Shown in pieces: positions 1-8,949 of a stretch of DNA of 64,000 bases. Under the pieces are notes generated by a model. That model worked only from the letters and a program-made list of their open reading frames with translations. It had not been told where the DNA came from and did no database searches. How positions within the stretch are numbered: position 1 is the first letter of the stretch; every line of letters starts with the position of its first letter. A program made the translations under genes and the position numbers. Source of the DNA: Paenibacillus sp. ACRRX (GTDB lineage: Bacteria; Bacillota; Bacilli; Paenibacillales; Paenibacillaceae); the NCBI RefSeq assembly GCF_022346885.1, contig NZ_JAKRNK010000001.1, forward strand, positions 124,001 to 188,000, in the 5' to 3' direction.

Positions 1-275
1 AAACGTTCACTAATTTTTTTAACAGATTCTACATCTTCAATGGTGAAGTTCCTGACTGTTCCGTCTAAAATCAAATTAATATTGAGCTCTGTTTGCTCTA
101 ACTTTCTTTCCAGACTCAAATCATCTAATGGAACGGAGTAAATAATTTCAGTTAAATAACTGAAATCATTAAGTTGAATATTTTTTGAGCATGCTACCTT
201 GTCTATTTTTTTGCGTCTCTCGTATAATAAGCTATGAATTATTGTCCGTTGAAACATAGTATCCATACACATCAT
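1..275 (-). CDS. Partial hypothetical protein (N-terminal 91 residues)
   Basis: Unrecognised. The frame is open from an ATG at 275 to the window edge with no stop, so the C-terminus lies outside. A ribosome site (AAGGGTG) sits about 5 bases before the start and supports it; a second in-frame ATG follows directly. The product begins MMCMDTMFQRTIIHSLLYER and is rich in Leu, Ile, Glu and Lys, without a signal peptide or membrane segment in the visible part. No family motif is seen. Base composition is AT-rich compared with the housekeeping genes further on, in keeping with an accessory gene. Confidence 0.5.
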   Translation of the reverse strand, partial: MMCMDTMFQRTIIHSLLYERRKKIDKVACSKNIQLNDFSYLTEIIYSVPLDDLSLERKLEQTELNINLILDGTVRNFTIEDVESVKKISER

Positions 276-300
276 ATTTTCACCCTTAACAAAAAATATG

Positions 301-362
301 GGGACAGTTTAGTCATAGATGATAAAATTGATATTACATTCAATTAATCAAAGAACCGTCCC
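301..362. repeat. Inverted repeat GGGACAGTT / AACCGTCCC
   Basis: GGGACAGTT (301-309) faces AACCGTCCC (354-362); eight of nine positions pair, across a 44-base AT-rich spacer. The motif resembles the GGGACGGTT palindromes often scattered in clostridial and bacillar genomes, but here there is a single copy, and it is not tied to a transposase. The word TATGGGGACAG recurs inverted near 23024-23035. Confidence 0.4.
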
Positions 363-867
363 TTAATTTCCACTAATTCCTCAACCAAACTCATTACTGC
401 ATCAGCTTTATACACTTTTTTTCTGAGTTACTTACAAACTCATTGCCTTCTAGCGAGAAATTAGGAATGTTACCCATTGAAATTAGGATAAATGGATAAC
501 CACCAAATGCCATATTTGTCACCTCAATAGTGAATGAGTACTTAATTACTATTCAAGGTGTTTCTATGTTATCCTGCCCGATAGTGTAGCAAAAAAGCAT
601 CCTTTAAACTGAGGCAGTTTAGTTTGCCTTGCAGCTGTAGAAGCCGAAGTATGCAGCAATATCCCTCTTCAGATCCTCGAAGGTTTCGTAGCTCTACAAA
701 TAATATTGTATTATTTCACCTGTCTGCCGTAAGGGGAGCATATCACTTATTGGATCGCCCCTTTTGATTTTGGTTTCACAAAAATTAATTTCCCGAGATT
801 CAATGAAACCCGTGATATATTTACCAAGTGGAGAAAGATAAAGGACTAGAGGAAGGTGGTCTGCAAA
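363..867. other. Gene-poor stretch with decayed mobile DNA
   Basis: No intact gene is seen. The stretch holds the IS3-type transposase scrap at 619-693. Just outside it, around 565-588, a segment (TATCCTGCCCGATAGTGTAG) could be an old IS end, but no matching partner was found. The rest is AT-rich and without readable frames. Confidence 0.4.
619..693 (-). pseudogene. IS3-family transposase OrfB C-terminal remnant
   Basis: Read on the minus strand, 24 codons plus stop give SYETFEDLKRDIAAYFGFYS and a short tail. This is the hallmark near the end of IS3-group DDE transposases (family form Y-x-T-x-x-x-L-x-x-x-I-x-x-Y-F/I-x-F-Y-N). A stop codon lies a few codons upstream and the final Asn-x-x-R-x-H-x-x-L part is missing, so only a fragment survives. 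It is an inactive relic of an insertion sequence. Confidence 0.65.
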
Positions 868-1026
868 GTGAAAGAGAAGCTCGAGGACCTGCGATCCCTA
901 ATGAACGGATTGTATAGAGAAGGTACTAGCTTGACCGATGATAAGATGCTAAAGCTAAGTCAACGTTTTGATAAGATTGTGACCAACTATCATCGATCCA
1001 CACAGAAACGGATTCCTACCGGATAG
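868..1026 (+). CDS. Spo0E-family aspartyl-phosphate phosphatase (52 aa)
   Basis: Short gene starting at GTG 868, with the ribosome site AGGAAGGTGG eight bases before it. The product is a small helical-hairpin protein with the Spo0E family signature: a first helix (LEDLRSLMNGLYREG), a loop, and the second-helix motif SQRFDKIV, matching the conserved S-Q-x-L/F-D. Such proteins dephosphorylate Spo0A~P and so hold back sporulation; length (50-85 aa) fits. It stands alone between transposon debris and the PH-domain gene, typical of the scattered Spo0E paralogues of Paenibacillus. Assignment is from the motif; which phosphorylated partner it acts on is inferred. Confidence 0.75.
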   Translation: MKEKLEDLRSLMNGLYREGTSLTDDKMLKLSQRFDKIVTNYHRSTQKRIPTG

Positions 1027-1402
1027 GTGATCCCATATTTGCGTCTAATTCTTCTTTTGTTGATAGATGGCTACTTTTATAGAGTTCTCTTCTCATATTT
1101 AAAAAACTAGGAACCATGATATAAATCCAAAGTATCTACTAGAAGCAATATAAAGAAAGTCTGTGGTTTCGGACTTGTGTAAAGCACTTTAAAAGATGCT
1201 TAATCGCAAATGTAGGCGTTATTTGGGTCCGCACAACTCCAACGTCAGCAGAACGGTCGTATTTATCAACGAAAAGACATTATCACTTAAAAATGAGATC
1301 GTGTTGCCCAGATTGTAGAGATACTCAAGCTTTTAACCACGTCGGGGTTATCTGCAATCTGAAAGCCACCCGTTAAGGTGGCTTCATTTGTTTTAGGCTG
1401 CT
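1027..1402. other. Intergenic region with hairpin
   Basis: No gene seen. The one clear element is the hairpin AAGCCACC (1363-1370) / GGTGGCTT (1377-1384), followed on the plus strand by CATTTGTTTT. It lies just past the stop of the convergent PH-domain gene and probably acts as its transcription terminator, perhaps in both directions. Confidence 0.5.
1363..1384. terminator. Hairpin terminator after PH-domain gene
   Basis: Eight-base-pair perfect stem with a six-base loop; T-rich on the plus strand side. Positioned 19 bases after the stop of the minus-strand gene at 1403. Confidence 0.5.
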
Positions 1403-1828
1403 TTAACTGTTAATTCGTTTATTATTTTGATGAGCTAAAGTAATTAATGCAACATAGAAAGGCTGCACATTAAACTTTTTGCCAAATTCAAATCTGTAAG
1501 TTGCCGTCTGAATGCTGTTGGCCTTGTAGTAAGGCGACGTAATATAATGAATCGTAATCTCGCTATCATCCAAGCCGGTACCTGCCGACTCCATCGTCAC
1601 TTCATATATTGAATTTAAGTGAATGGAAGCAACTCTCGTTTTTTTACCCGTCACGCCTTGGTGGTCAATCAACAATAATCTGTCATCTGTAATGATAAAC
1701 GTGTCACGTACTAACCGAAAGCCCATTTCGATCTTTTCTTGTGGCATCAAATAAGGTCCATACTGATTGGTCAGATCCTGAATCGACACCTCTGAATAGT
1801 TGCCAAGTATACCGCCTAGAATTCCCAC
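1403..1828 (-). CDS. Bacterial PH-domain protein
   Basis: 141-residue soluble protein. Almost the whole length (about 20-130) matches the bacterial pleckstrin-homology fold (bPH_1 type): alternating beta strands such as FRLVRDTFIITDDRLLLID, then TRVASIHLNSIYEV and a closing helix after FEFGKKF. Family members are small, cytoplasmic, of unknown function. The start is GTG at 1828 with AAGGAGG seven bases before it. No signal peptide or membrane segment. It is monocistronic, divergent from citZ, with a hairpin just after the stop. Family placement is fairly sure; role unknown. Confidence 0.75.
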   Translation of the reverse strand: MGILGGILGNYSEVSIQDLTNQYGPYLMPQEKIEMGFRLVRDTFIITDDRLLLIDHQGVTGKKTRVASIHLNSIYEVTMESAGTGLDDSEITIHYITSPYYKANSIQTATYRFEFGKKFNVQPFYVALITLAHQNNKRINS

Positions 1829-2311
1829 TGTAATTCCTCCTTGATGTGTGTAAAATGTGATGTCTTGCGATTGTGATATTCATACAAATTCCCTAGATAA
1901 ACCCAATATCCTGCTTTGCTTCAAAAAAATGTACTGGGTGTACTTCTTGTTAAGCTGGTCAAATCATGCCACTATACCTCATTATGCATAGTCACAGAAG
2001 TATATGAAAAGGGTTTGTTCACGCAATGTTCACAAAATTCACACTGAGGTATGTTAAGGGATCTCATTTAAGAACAGTTGAAAACGCACACATTTCCATC
2101 CCTTTTACTCATGCAAACAAAATATTATATATACGCGATAAAGCATTTCTATCCCAGAGAATAGGCAGAATGCGTTCACATAACTGACAAAATCAATTAT
2201 GATTTAGAATATAAAATTTAGTTCCGATCACTGAAATGAGACATCATGTGGGCGCATACACTTATTAACTCGTACGTATTCCGAATGTAATGTGTAAAGG
2301 AGAGAGGACAG
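1829..2311. promoter_or_regulatory. citZ upstream region with candidate operator sites
   Basis: No gene here. Two elements stand out. Three TTCAC(A/G) hexamers at 2018, 2029 and 2038 (spacing 11 and 9) resemble PhoP boxes or, read on the other strand, ResD sites (TTTGTGAA). ATAA-N7-CTAT at 2138-2152 differs by one base from the CcpC dyad ATAA-N7-TTAT that controls citZ in Bacillus subtilis. Both are weak calls by eye; the long untranslated stretch before citZ makes multiple control sites likely. Confidence 0.35.
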
Positions 2312-3424
2312 ATGACAGCAACAAAAGGTTTGGAAGGTATTGTTGCGGCGGCTTCATCGATCAGCTCGATCATCGATGGCGTGTTAACATATCGCGGTTA
2401 TAATATTGACGACTTGGCTGAACACGCTACATTTGAAGAAGTCGTATATTTGTTATGGTATGGCAAGTTGCCGAACCAGGCAGAGCTTGCTGAGCTGCAA
2501 TCTCAATTGAACGAGCATGCAGCGATTCCATCTGCTGTTATTGATCAACTTAAGCTGTTTCCGTCCGATGCGAACACGATGGCGGTTCTTCGTTCTGCCG
2601 TGTCCGCACTTGCCTTATACGACGAATCGGCCAATGATATGAGTCATGAAGCGAATCTGCTGAAAGCCATTAAGCTGCAGGCTCAAGTGCCAACCGTTAT
2701 CGCTGCACATGCGCGCATTCGCTCTGGTCATGAGCCGATCACGCCTTTATTAGGCCGCACGATCGCGTATAACTTCTTGTATATGATGAGCGGTCATGAA
2801 CCTGATCAGGCTGCTGTAGCAGCTATGGACAAAGCGCTAGTCCTGCATGCGGATCACGAGTTGAACGCTTCTACATTTGCGGCTCGCGTGACGGTTGCGA
2901 CGTTGTCTGACATTTATTCAGGCGTCACTTCTGCTATTGGTGCCCTTAAAGGGCCGCTGCATGGCGGTGCAAACGAGGCAGTTATGATCATGTTGGATGA
3001 GATTGGGTCGTTTGACCGTGTAGATGACTACATTCAAGCGAAGCTGGACAACAAAGACAAGATTATGGGCTTTGGACATCGTGTATACAAGAATGGTGAT
3101 CCACGGGCGAAGCATCTGCAGAAGATGTCTGAGGAACTCGGCAAAGCACATGGCAATTTGGAATTGTACAATATGAGTGTTCGCATTGAGGAACTGATTA
3201 CGGGACAGAAGGGCTTGAAGCCAAATGTTGATTTCTATTCCGCTTCGACCTACACGATGCTTGGCATTCCACGTGATCTGTTTACGCCAATATTTGCGAT
3301 TAGCCGGATGTCCGGTTGGACTGCTCATATATTGGAGCAATATGAGAATAATCGGATCATTCGCCCGCGTGCAGAATACACGGGACCTTCCGGTCAATCC
3401 TTTGTTCCAATTGAAGAACGTTAA
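2312..3424 (+). CDS. citZ: Citrate synthase
   Basis: Condenses acetyl-CoA with oxaloacetate to citrate, the entry step of the TCA cycle, in the cytoplasm. 370 residues, the usual length of the Gram-positive CitZ type. Catalytic residues are visible: His217 in GPLHGGANE, His256 in GFGHRVYK and Asp307 in NVDFYS; the C-terminal arginine region (RPRAEYTGP) binds substrate. The ATG follows AAAGGAGAG. It heads the citZ-icd-mdh block as in Bacillus. icd follows after 137 bases that carry their own likely promoter, so icd-mdh can be made both with and without citZ. Identification is firm. Confidence 0.97.
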   Translation: MTATKGLEGIVAAASSISSIIDGVLTYRGYNIDDLAEHATFEEVVYLLWYGKLPNQAELAELQSQLNEHAAIPSAVIDQLKLFPSDANTMAVLRSAVSALALYDESANDMSHEANLLKAIKLQAQVPTVIAAHARIRSGHEPITPLLGRTIAYNFLYMMSGHEPDQAAVAAMDKALVLHADHELNASTFAARVTVATLSDIYSGVTSAIGALKGPLHGGANEAVMIMLDEIGSFDRVDDYIQAKLDNKDKIMGFGHRVYKNGDPRAKHLQKMSEELGKAHGNLELYNMSVRIEELITGQKGLKPNVDFYSASTYTMLGIPRDLFTPIFAISRMSGWTAHILEQYENNRIIRPRAEYTGPSGQSFVPIEER

Positions 3425-3453
3425 TTAAATTGTAACATTTTTTTTGAGAATGG

Positions 3454-3483
3454 TTGTCACTGTAAATGGCGGGTTGCTACAAT
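3454..3483 (+). promoter_or_regulatory. Sigma-A-like promoter before icd
   Basis: TTGTCA (3454-3459) and TACAAT (3478-3483) with an 18-base spacer, 79 bases upstream of the icd start. Matches the housekeeping consensus at ten of twelve positions and explains separate icd-mdh expression. Confidence 0.5.
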
Positions 3484-3561
3484 GGAAGAGTAGCTCCCGT
3501 CACCTGTTTGTATGAATGCTGTCATAAGGGGCGGCAATAACCACTAGGAGGAACGTCTATT

Positions 3562-4860
3562 ATGTTGCAATTAGACCAATTTGCACCACCTACAGAAGGC
3601 GAGAAAATTACGATTCAAGACGGTAAGCTGCAAGTGCCTAACCATCCGATCATTCCTTTTATTGAAGGTGATGGCACTGGCCGTGACATCTGGCGTGCAT
3701 CAAAGCGCGCATTGGATGCAGCTGTTGAGAAAGCGTACAATGGCGAGCGCAAGCTTGGTTGGTACGAAGTATTTGCAGGGCAGAAGGCGTTTGACAATTA
3801 TAGCGAATGGCTGCCTAATGATACATTGGAAGCGATTCGTGAATATATCGTAGCGATTAAAGGACCTTTGACAACGCCAATCGGCGGCGGTATTCGCTCA
3901 TTGAATGTTGCCCTTCGTCAAGAGTTGGATCTGTACACATGCTTGCGTCCGGTTCGTTATTTTGCAGGCGTGCCATCCCCGGTTAAACGTCCTGAGCTTG
4001 TAGACATGGTCATTTTCCGTGAGAACACAGAAGATATTTATGCTGGTATTGAATATGCTTCCGGTTCTGATGAAGTGAAGAAGCTGCTTCAGTTCCTTCA
4101 ACAGGAGATGGGCGTGAAGAAGATCCGTTTCCCAGAAACTTCTGGTATCGGCATTAAGCCTGTATCTTCAGAAGGATCGAAGCGCCTTGTGCGCGCTGCA
4201 ATTGACTATGCAATTGCCCATGGCCGTAAGAGTGTAACGCTCGTACACAAAGGCAATATTATGAAATATACAGAAGGCGCGTTTAAGAACTGGGGTTACG
4301 AAGTAGCCGAGCAAGAATATGCCGAGCAAACCTTCACATGGGATCAATATGATCGCATTAAAGAAGAGCAAGGCGTCGACGCTGCAAACAAAGCACAGGC
4401 TGACGCACTTGCTGCTGGCAAGATCTTGATCAAAGATGCCATTGCAGACATCGCACTTCAACAAGTACTTACACGTCCGACTGACTTTGACGTCATTGCA
4501 ACACTTAACCTGAACGGTGACTATTTGTCCGACGCACTGGCTGCACAAGTAGGCGGCATCGGCATCGCGCCAGGAGCTAACATTAACTACCTGACTGGAC
4601 ATGCAATCTTTGAAGCAACACATGGAACAGCGCCTAAATACGCTGATCTGGATGTAGTCAATCCTGGTTCGGTTATTTTGTCCGGCGTAATGCTGCTTGA
4701 ACACTTGGGATGGCAGGAAGCGGCTGATCTCATTTATAAAGGTATGGAAGCTGCGATTAACAATAAGACAGTTACTTATGACTTCGCACGTTTGATGGAA
4801 GGCGCGACAGAAGTGAAATGCTCGGCATTTGCAGATCAGATTATCAAACATATGAGCTAA
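3562..4860 (+). CDS. icd: Isocitrate dehydrogenase (NADP+)
   Basis: Oxidative decarboxylation of isocitrate to 2-oxoglutarate with NADPH formation. 432 residues, close to Bacillus Icd (423). Seen: [11 protein letters not shown] near the N-terminus, [13 protein letters not shown] with Ser113 (the residue phosphorylated in the E. coli enzyme), the substrate-arginine region [22 protein letters not shown], and the metal/cofactor part [14 protein letters not shown] followed by HGTAPKYA. The ATG has GGAGG about ten bases upstream. mdh follows 15 bases after the stop, its ribosome site overlapping the icd end, so the two are co-translated closely. Confidence 0.97.
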   Translation: MLQLDQFAPPTEGEKITIQDGKLQVPNHPIIPFIEGDGTGRDIWRASKRALDAAVEKAYNGERKLGWYEVFAGQKAFDNYSEWLPNDTLEAIREYIVAIKGPLTTPIGGGIRSLNVALRQELDLYTCLRPVRYFAGVPSPVKRPELVDMVIFRENTEDIYAGIEYASGSDEVKKLLQFLQQEMGVKKIRFPETSGIGIKPVSSEGSKRLVRAAIDYAIAHGRKSVTLVHKGNIMKYTEGAFKNWGYEVAEQEYAEQTFTWDQYDRIKEEQGVDAANKAQADALAAGKILIKDAIADIALQQVLTRPTDFDVIATLNLNGDYLSDALAAQVGGIGIAPGANINYLTGHAIFEATHGTAPKYADLDVVNPGSVILSGVMLLEHLGWQEAADLIYKGMEAAINNKTVTYDFARLMEGATEVKCSAFADQIIKHMS

Positions 4861-4875
4861 GGAGCGATTACAGAG

Positions 4876-5817
4876 ATGGCAATTCGTCGCGGCAAAATTA
4901 CCGTTGTTGGCGCAGGCTTTACAGGAGCGACAACAGCATTGATGATAGCGCAAAAGGAACTTGGAGATGTCGTATTGCTGGACATCCCTCAATTGGAGAA
5001 CCCTACAAAAGGCAAAGCGCTTGACATGCTTGAGGCTAGTCCTGTGCAAGGCTTTGACAGCAATATCCTCGGCACTTCCAATTATGCGGATGCGAAGGAT
5101 TCCGACATCGTTATCATTACGGCAGGGATTGCACGCAAGCCTGGCATGAGCCGTGATGATCTCGTCAGCACTAATGCTGGCATCGTCCGTTCTGTATGCG
5201 AGAACATTAAGACTTATTGCCCGAATGCTTATGTAATCATTCTGAGCAATCCGGTTGATGCGATGACATATGCGGCATTTGAAGCGCTTGGCTTCCCTAA
5301 GAACCGTGTTATCGGACAATCGGGTGTGCTTGATACAGCACGCTACTGTACCTTTATCGCACAAGAGCTGAACGTGTCTGTGGAAGATGTACGCGGCGTA
5401 GTATTAGGCGGACATGGCGACGATATGGTTCCGCTCGTTCGATATACGAATGTAGGCGGCGTGCCAATCGAGAAATTGATTCCGCAGGATCGCATAGAAG
5501 CTATCGTTCAACGCACACGCGTCGGCGGAGGCGAGATTGTGAATCTGTTGGGCAACGGCAGCGCTTATTACGCTCCTGCAGCTTCACTTGTTCAGATGAC
5601 AGAAGCGATTCTGAAGGATAAGAAACGTATCCTTCCGGTAATTGCTTTGCTTGAGGGCGAGTATGGCTACGAGAATCTGTTTATGGGCATCTTGGCTGTA
5701 GTCGGTGGCGACGGTATTGAGAAAATTATCGATATCGAGTTAACAGCGGAAGAGAAAGCGGCATTGGACAAGTCCGCACAATCTGTTCGTAACGTCATTC
5801 AAGTGGTTAATGGGTGA
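4876..5817 (+). CDS. mdh: Malate dehydrogenase (NAD+)
   Basis: Interconverts malate and oxaloacetate, supplying CitZ. 313 residues, LDH-like MDH family. The Rossmann glycine motif [10 protein letters not shown] lies near residue 11; Arg87 and Arg93 are in the mobile substrate loop [13 protein letters not shown], and the catalytic His180 is in GGHGDDMVP. The NAD-binding loop ends in an acidic residue (LLDIP), as expected for NAD preference. Last gene of the citZ-icd-mdh unit; a strong hairpin follows 65 bases after the stop. Confidence 0.96.
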   Translation: MAIRRGKITVVGAGFTGATTALMIAQKELGDVVLLDIPQLENPTKGKALDMLEASPVQGFDSNILGTSNYADAKDSDIVIITAGIARKPGMSRDDLVSTNAGIVRSVCENIKTYCPNAYVIILSNPVDAMTYAAFEALGFPKNRVIGQSGVLDTARYCTFIAQELNVSVEDVRGVVLGGHGDDMVPLVRYTNVGGVPIEKLIPQDRIEAIVQRTRVGGGEIVNLLGNGSAYYAPAASLVQMTEAILKDKKRILPVIALLEGEYGYENLFMGILAVVGGDGIEKIIDIELTAEEKAALDKSAQSVRNVIQVVNG

Positions 5818-5882
5818 GTGATTTGTTAATATGTTGCTGAAATGAAACGAAAATGTTGCGTAAGTGTGACATTTGTTATAGT

Positions 5883-5907
5883 GAGTCGACTATTTTATAG
5901 TCGACTC
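5883..5907 (+). terminator. Terminator of the citZ-icd-mdh operon
   Basis: Perfect 10-bp stem GAGTCGACTA/TAGTCGACTC with loop TTTTA, followed by TCTTTGTTT. Confidence 0.75.
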
Positions 5908-5985
5908 TCTTTGTTTAAAGCGGTATATTTTAGTATAATAATGAAGATAGAGAACATATATAACCTGAACATGGAGGGAATAAAG

Positions 5986-6405
5986 ATGTGGCAACCGTTT
6001 ATGCTTGTACATATTCTTGGTGCTGTCCTGATGGGCTTCTATGCACTGGCACCATTCGTAGCGGGCAAGCTGAAGACCGTATCGGCAGCAGGACAAGAAG
6101 GCGTATTAACAAGCATGATTACAGCTAACCGAATCGCGCAATTTATGCTTATCGTGAATTTTATTACCGGCGGTTACTTGATGAGTCAAGGTAAGTACAG
6201 CTATGTATGGATGGGAATCGTTACTTTGCTGTTCTTGGCGATAGCTGCTTTTAGCGGAATTATGGGTAAAAAGATGAAGCTTGCGCTGCAATCTGTAAAG
6301 AACAATCAATCCAACAAGGCTGCTTTGGACAAAATTACGACGTTCAGTACGTTGATTTTTGTAATGTTTATCGTAATGGTTGTGTTGATGGTGTACAATT
6401 TCTAG
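5986..6405 (+). CDS. Small integral membrane protein, four helices
   Basis: 139 residues from the ATG at 5986, chosen because GGAGGG lies eight bases before it; an upstream in-frame ATG at 5842 would run through the mdh terminator hairpin and is rejected. Four hydrophobic helices are visible: about 5-27, 50-66, 73-90 and 122-138, with a short basic loop GKKMKLALQSVKNNQSNK between the third and fourth. Shape and the LVHILGAVLMGFYALAPF start recall small DUF2269-like or copper/oxidase-associated membrane proteins, but no family is certain. Own terminator follows. Confidence 0.7.
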   Translation: MWQPFMLVHILGAVLMGFYALAPFVAGKLKTVSAAGQEGVLTSMITANRIAQFMLIVNFITGGYLMSQGKYSYVWMGIVTLLFLAIAAFSGIMGKKMKLALQSVKNNQSNKAALDKITTFSTLIFVMFIVMVVLMVYNF

Positions 6406-6433
6406 CCGATATTCTTCATCATGGCAAGTAAAG

Positions 6434-6463
6434 AGGGATGGCTACAATTTTGTAGACATCCCT
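6434..6463. terminator. Bidirectional terminator
   Basis: AGGGATG/CATCCCT and CTACAA/TTGTAG form a long stem with a single internal mismatch, followed by TTTTTC on the plus strand. It lies between convergent genes (stops at 6405 and 6477) and can serve both. Confidence 0.75.
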
Positions 6464-6476
6464 TTTTCATTGATTC

Positions 6477-7112
6477 CTACTCGGACATTTCATCTAATGA
6501 CATCGTAAAGCTTGGAGCAAGCGTGGTCATGAAATAATCGACCTCGTCCATCTCCAACAGCTTTATTTTCCCCTCGATTTGCTGCTTGGCTACGACAAAC
6601 TCCCGATTTCCAGAGGCAATTTCAAATGTACATTTTAAATAAGCATCCAGTAAATCCGCAGCTTTGACGTACTTCCGCAGCTTGTGTTCTTCCGTTGGAT
6701 GAATAAGTGGCGTGTAGATGGACTTGAGCGCGGGCGGGATCATATCGACCAAGCGTTCCGCTGCCAAATGCTCGATCTCTCGAAAATTTGCCAAAATGCG
6801 TGGATTGTGATGCTTCACAGGTGTCGGGATATCTCCTGTAAATACTTCCGTGGCATCATGAAACAAGGCCATTGATACGGCGAGATTCGTGTCTACCTCT
6901 CGATGAAATATTTCATTGGCAATCGTGCACAGCACATGTGTGGTGAGTGCGACATGAAAAGAATGCTCTGCTACGTTCTCTTTTGTCGTATTTCGCATCA
7001 GACTCCAACGTTCAATGTGCTTTAATCGATACATATATGCATAAAAGTGATTATGTTGAGAGGGCTCCTGATCGAATCGATCGTGTAAATGAGCAGGTTT
7101 GCCTGTATCCAT
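6477..7112 (-). CDS. HD-domain 5'-deoxynucleotidase (YfbR-like)
   Basis: Predicted to remove phosphate from 5'-deoxynucleoside monophosphates, in nucleotide pool clean-up. 211 residues. HD metal ligands are visible: His50 and His53 in AEHSFHVA, His85-Asp86 in ALFHDATEVFTGDIPTPVK, and Asp153 in KAADLLDAY. The FTGDIPTPVK stretch after the HD pair is characteristic of YfbR. ATG 7112 is preceded by GGGAGGAA. The N-terminal 25 residues are polar and longer than in E. coli YfbR (199 aa). Transcribed alone, facing the membrane-protein gene. Family placement firm, substrate by homology. Confidence 0.85.
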   Translation of the reverse strand: MDTGKPAHLHDRFDQEPSQHNHFYAYMYRLKHIERWSLMRNTTKENVAEHSFHVALTTHVLCTIANEIFHREVDTNLAVSMALFHDATEVFTGDIPTPVKHHNPRILANFREIEHLAAERLVDMIPPALKSIYTPLIHPTEEHKLRKYVKAADLLDAYLKCTFEIASGNREFVVAKQQIEGKIKLLEMDEVDYFMTTLAPSFTMSLDEMSE

Positions 7113-7302
7113 GCGATATTCCTCCCTTTCATAGTTAGATATTTAATATCCACCTATTGCTTACGGTAATATTGGGTATTAATTTTTTTTGGTACCGAGA
7201 TAACGAGTTTTGTTCAACAGGTGTGACGAACTTAGCTGCATACCGATATGAGAAATGGCGTTCTCATGCTATTATATTACTATTGGAACTTTTTTGAATA
7301 CT

Positions 7303-8949
7303 ATGAGCCAGATTACGATTCCCGATACATCCGGTACAGACAGCTTGGAGCTAATCGACGGGAACATTGACGAGGATGAGAGGAGCATGTTCACAATGTT
7401 GCAGCACTTTGGAAAGAGCGTATACGAGCTAATTGTGGAAGCGTCTACAAATTTGCCTGGGGATGTGCGCCGTGCCATTCGTAAAGCGCAAGAGCGCGAA
7501 GATGCAGCGACACGTTCAGGTCTGTCACTGAGTACGATTGCACGTAATATCCAGATGGCGGAGCGTAACGTATCGCCAATATGCCAGGATACGGGCATGC
7601 CGACATTTATTGTGCACACGCCTGTAGGGGCCAACCAAATTGTGATGAAGCGCGAAATTCAAGCAGCGGTCAAGCAGGCAACGCTGGATGGCAAGCTGCG
7701 TACCAATTCTGTTGATTCGTTAACAGGTTCTAATAGCGGTGATAACTTAGGTCCCGGAACGCCAGTCATTCATTTTGAACAGTGGGAACGAGACGATATT
7801 GAAGTAAAGCTGATTCTAAAGGGCGGCGGCTGCGAAAATAAGAACATCCAATACAGCCTTCCGGCAGAGATAGAAGGACTGGGTAAGGCGGGACGCAATC
7901 TGGACGGCATCCGCAAATGTATTATGCATGCAGTCTATCAAGCGCAGGGGCAAGGCTGCAGTGCAGGCTTTATCGGCGTAGGGATTGGCGGCGATCGTAC
8001 AACAGGCTACGAGCTTGCCAAGCACCAGTTATTCCGCAAGACGGAAGACTGTAATCCTATTCCTGAGCTGGATCAATTAGAGCAATATGTCATGGAAAAG
8101 GCAAATGAGCTCGGCATCGGCACGATGGGCTTTGGTGGTGAAGTGACCCTTTTGGGCTGCAAGATTGGTGTCATGAACCGACTGCCGGCAAGTTTCTTTG
8201 TATCGGTTGCTTATAATTGCTGGGCTTATCGTCGTCAAGGGATTCTGATGGATGGTACAACTGGCGAGTTAAAGGAATGGATGTACGAACGCGGCTCTGA
8301 TATTAAAATGGATCAGCATGCAGAGACTGCGGCAGCGGCTGATGATGCGGCCGCATCCGATACAGGCAGTCGGCAGGTTGTGCTGACAACACCTATCTCA
8401 GAGGAGACGATTCGTTCTTTACGTGTGGGCGATGTGGTCATCATTAACGGAGAGATGCATACGGGACGTGATGCACTACATGGCTACTTGATCGATCATG
8501 ATTGTCCGGTAGACATGAATGGGGCTGTCATCTATCACTGCGGACCGGTGATGTTGAAGGATGAAGCGGGCTGGCATGTTAAGGCTGCTGGTCCTACAAC
8601 AAGTATTCGTGAGGAGCCATATCAAGGTGATATCATGAAGAAATTTGGCATTCGTGCTGTAATCGGCAAAGGCGGAATGGGTGCCAAGACGTTAGCTGCT
8701 CTACAGGAGCATGGAGGCGTGTACCTGAATGCAATCGGCGGTGCGGCTCAGTATTACGCGGAATGTATTAAGAACGTGAATGGCGTGGACTTCATGGAAT
8801 TTGGCATCCCGGAAGCGATGTGGCATTTGGATGTGGAAGGTTTTGCGGCGATTGTTACGATGGATTCACACGGTAACAGCCTTCATGCAGAAGTAGATAA
8901 GAGCTCATTGGAGAAGCTGAGCCAATTTAAGGATACGGTCTTTAAGTGA
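7303..8949 (+). CDS. fumA: Fumarate hydratase, class I (Fe-S type)
   Basis: Hydrates fumarate to malate using a [4Fe-4S] cluster. From the ATG at 7303 it has 548 residues, single-chain (alpha plus beta domains) as in E. coli FumA. Cluster cysteines: Cys94 (ICQDTGMPT), Cys219 (QGCSAGFIG) and Cys286 (LLGCKIGV). The beta domain (from about 350) holds LTTPISEETIRSLRVGD, GEMHTGRD, YHCGPVM, GPTTSIRE and AVIGKGGM. An alternative start at 7255 adds 16 residues; neither start has a clear ribosome site, and 7303 fits the family better. A run of Ala/Asp near 340 links the domains. The next gene overlaps the stop. Completes a TCA set with citZ-icd-mdh. Confidence 0.93.
   Translation: MSQITIPDTSGTDSLELIDGNIDEDERSMFTMLQHFGKSVYELIVEASTNLPGDVRRAIRKAQEREDAATRSGLSLSTIARNIQMAERNVSPICQDTGMPTFIVHTPVGANQIVMKREIQAAVKQATLDGKLRTNSVDSLTGSNSGDNLGPGTPVIHFEQWERDDIEVKLILKGGGCENKNIQYSLPAEIEGLGKAGRNLDGIRKCIMHAVYQAQGQGCSAGFIGVGIGGDRTTGYELAKHQLFRKTEDCNPIPELDQLEQYVMEKANELGIGTMGFGGEVTLLGCKIGVMNRLPASFFVSVAYNCWAYRRQGILMDGTTGELKEWMYERGSDIKMDQHAETAAAADDAAASDTGSRQVVLTTPISEETIRSLRVGDVVIINGEMHTGRDALHGYLIDHDCPVDMNGAVIYHCGPVMLKDEAGWHVKAAGPTTSIREEPYQGDIMKKFGIRAVIGKGGMGAKTLAALQEHGGVYLNAIGGAAQYYAECIKNVNGVDFMEFGIPEAMWHLDVEGFAAIVTMDSHGNSLHAEVDKSSLEKLSQFKDTVFK

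Noticed and set aside
2918-3397. 159-codon minus-strand frame inside citZ
   Set aside because: Shadow of citZ codon usage; no start signals or family.
4168-5364. 398-codon minus-strand frame antisense to icd and mdh
   Set aside because: Cys/His/Arg-rich nonsense composition, no ribosome site, fully covered by two certain genes on the other strand.
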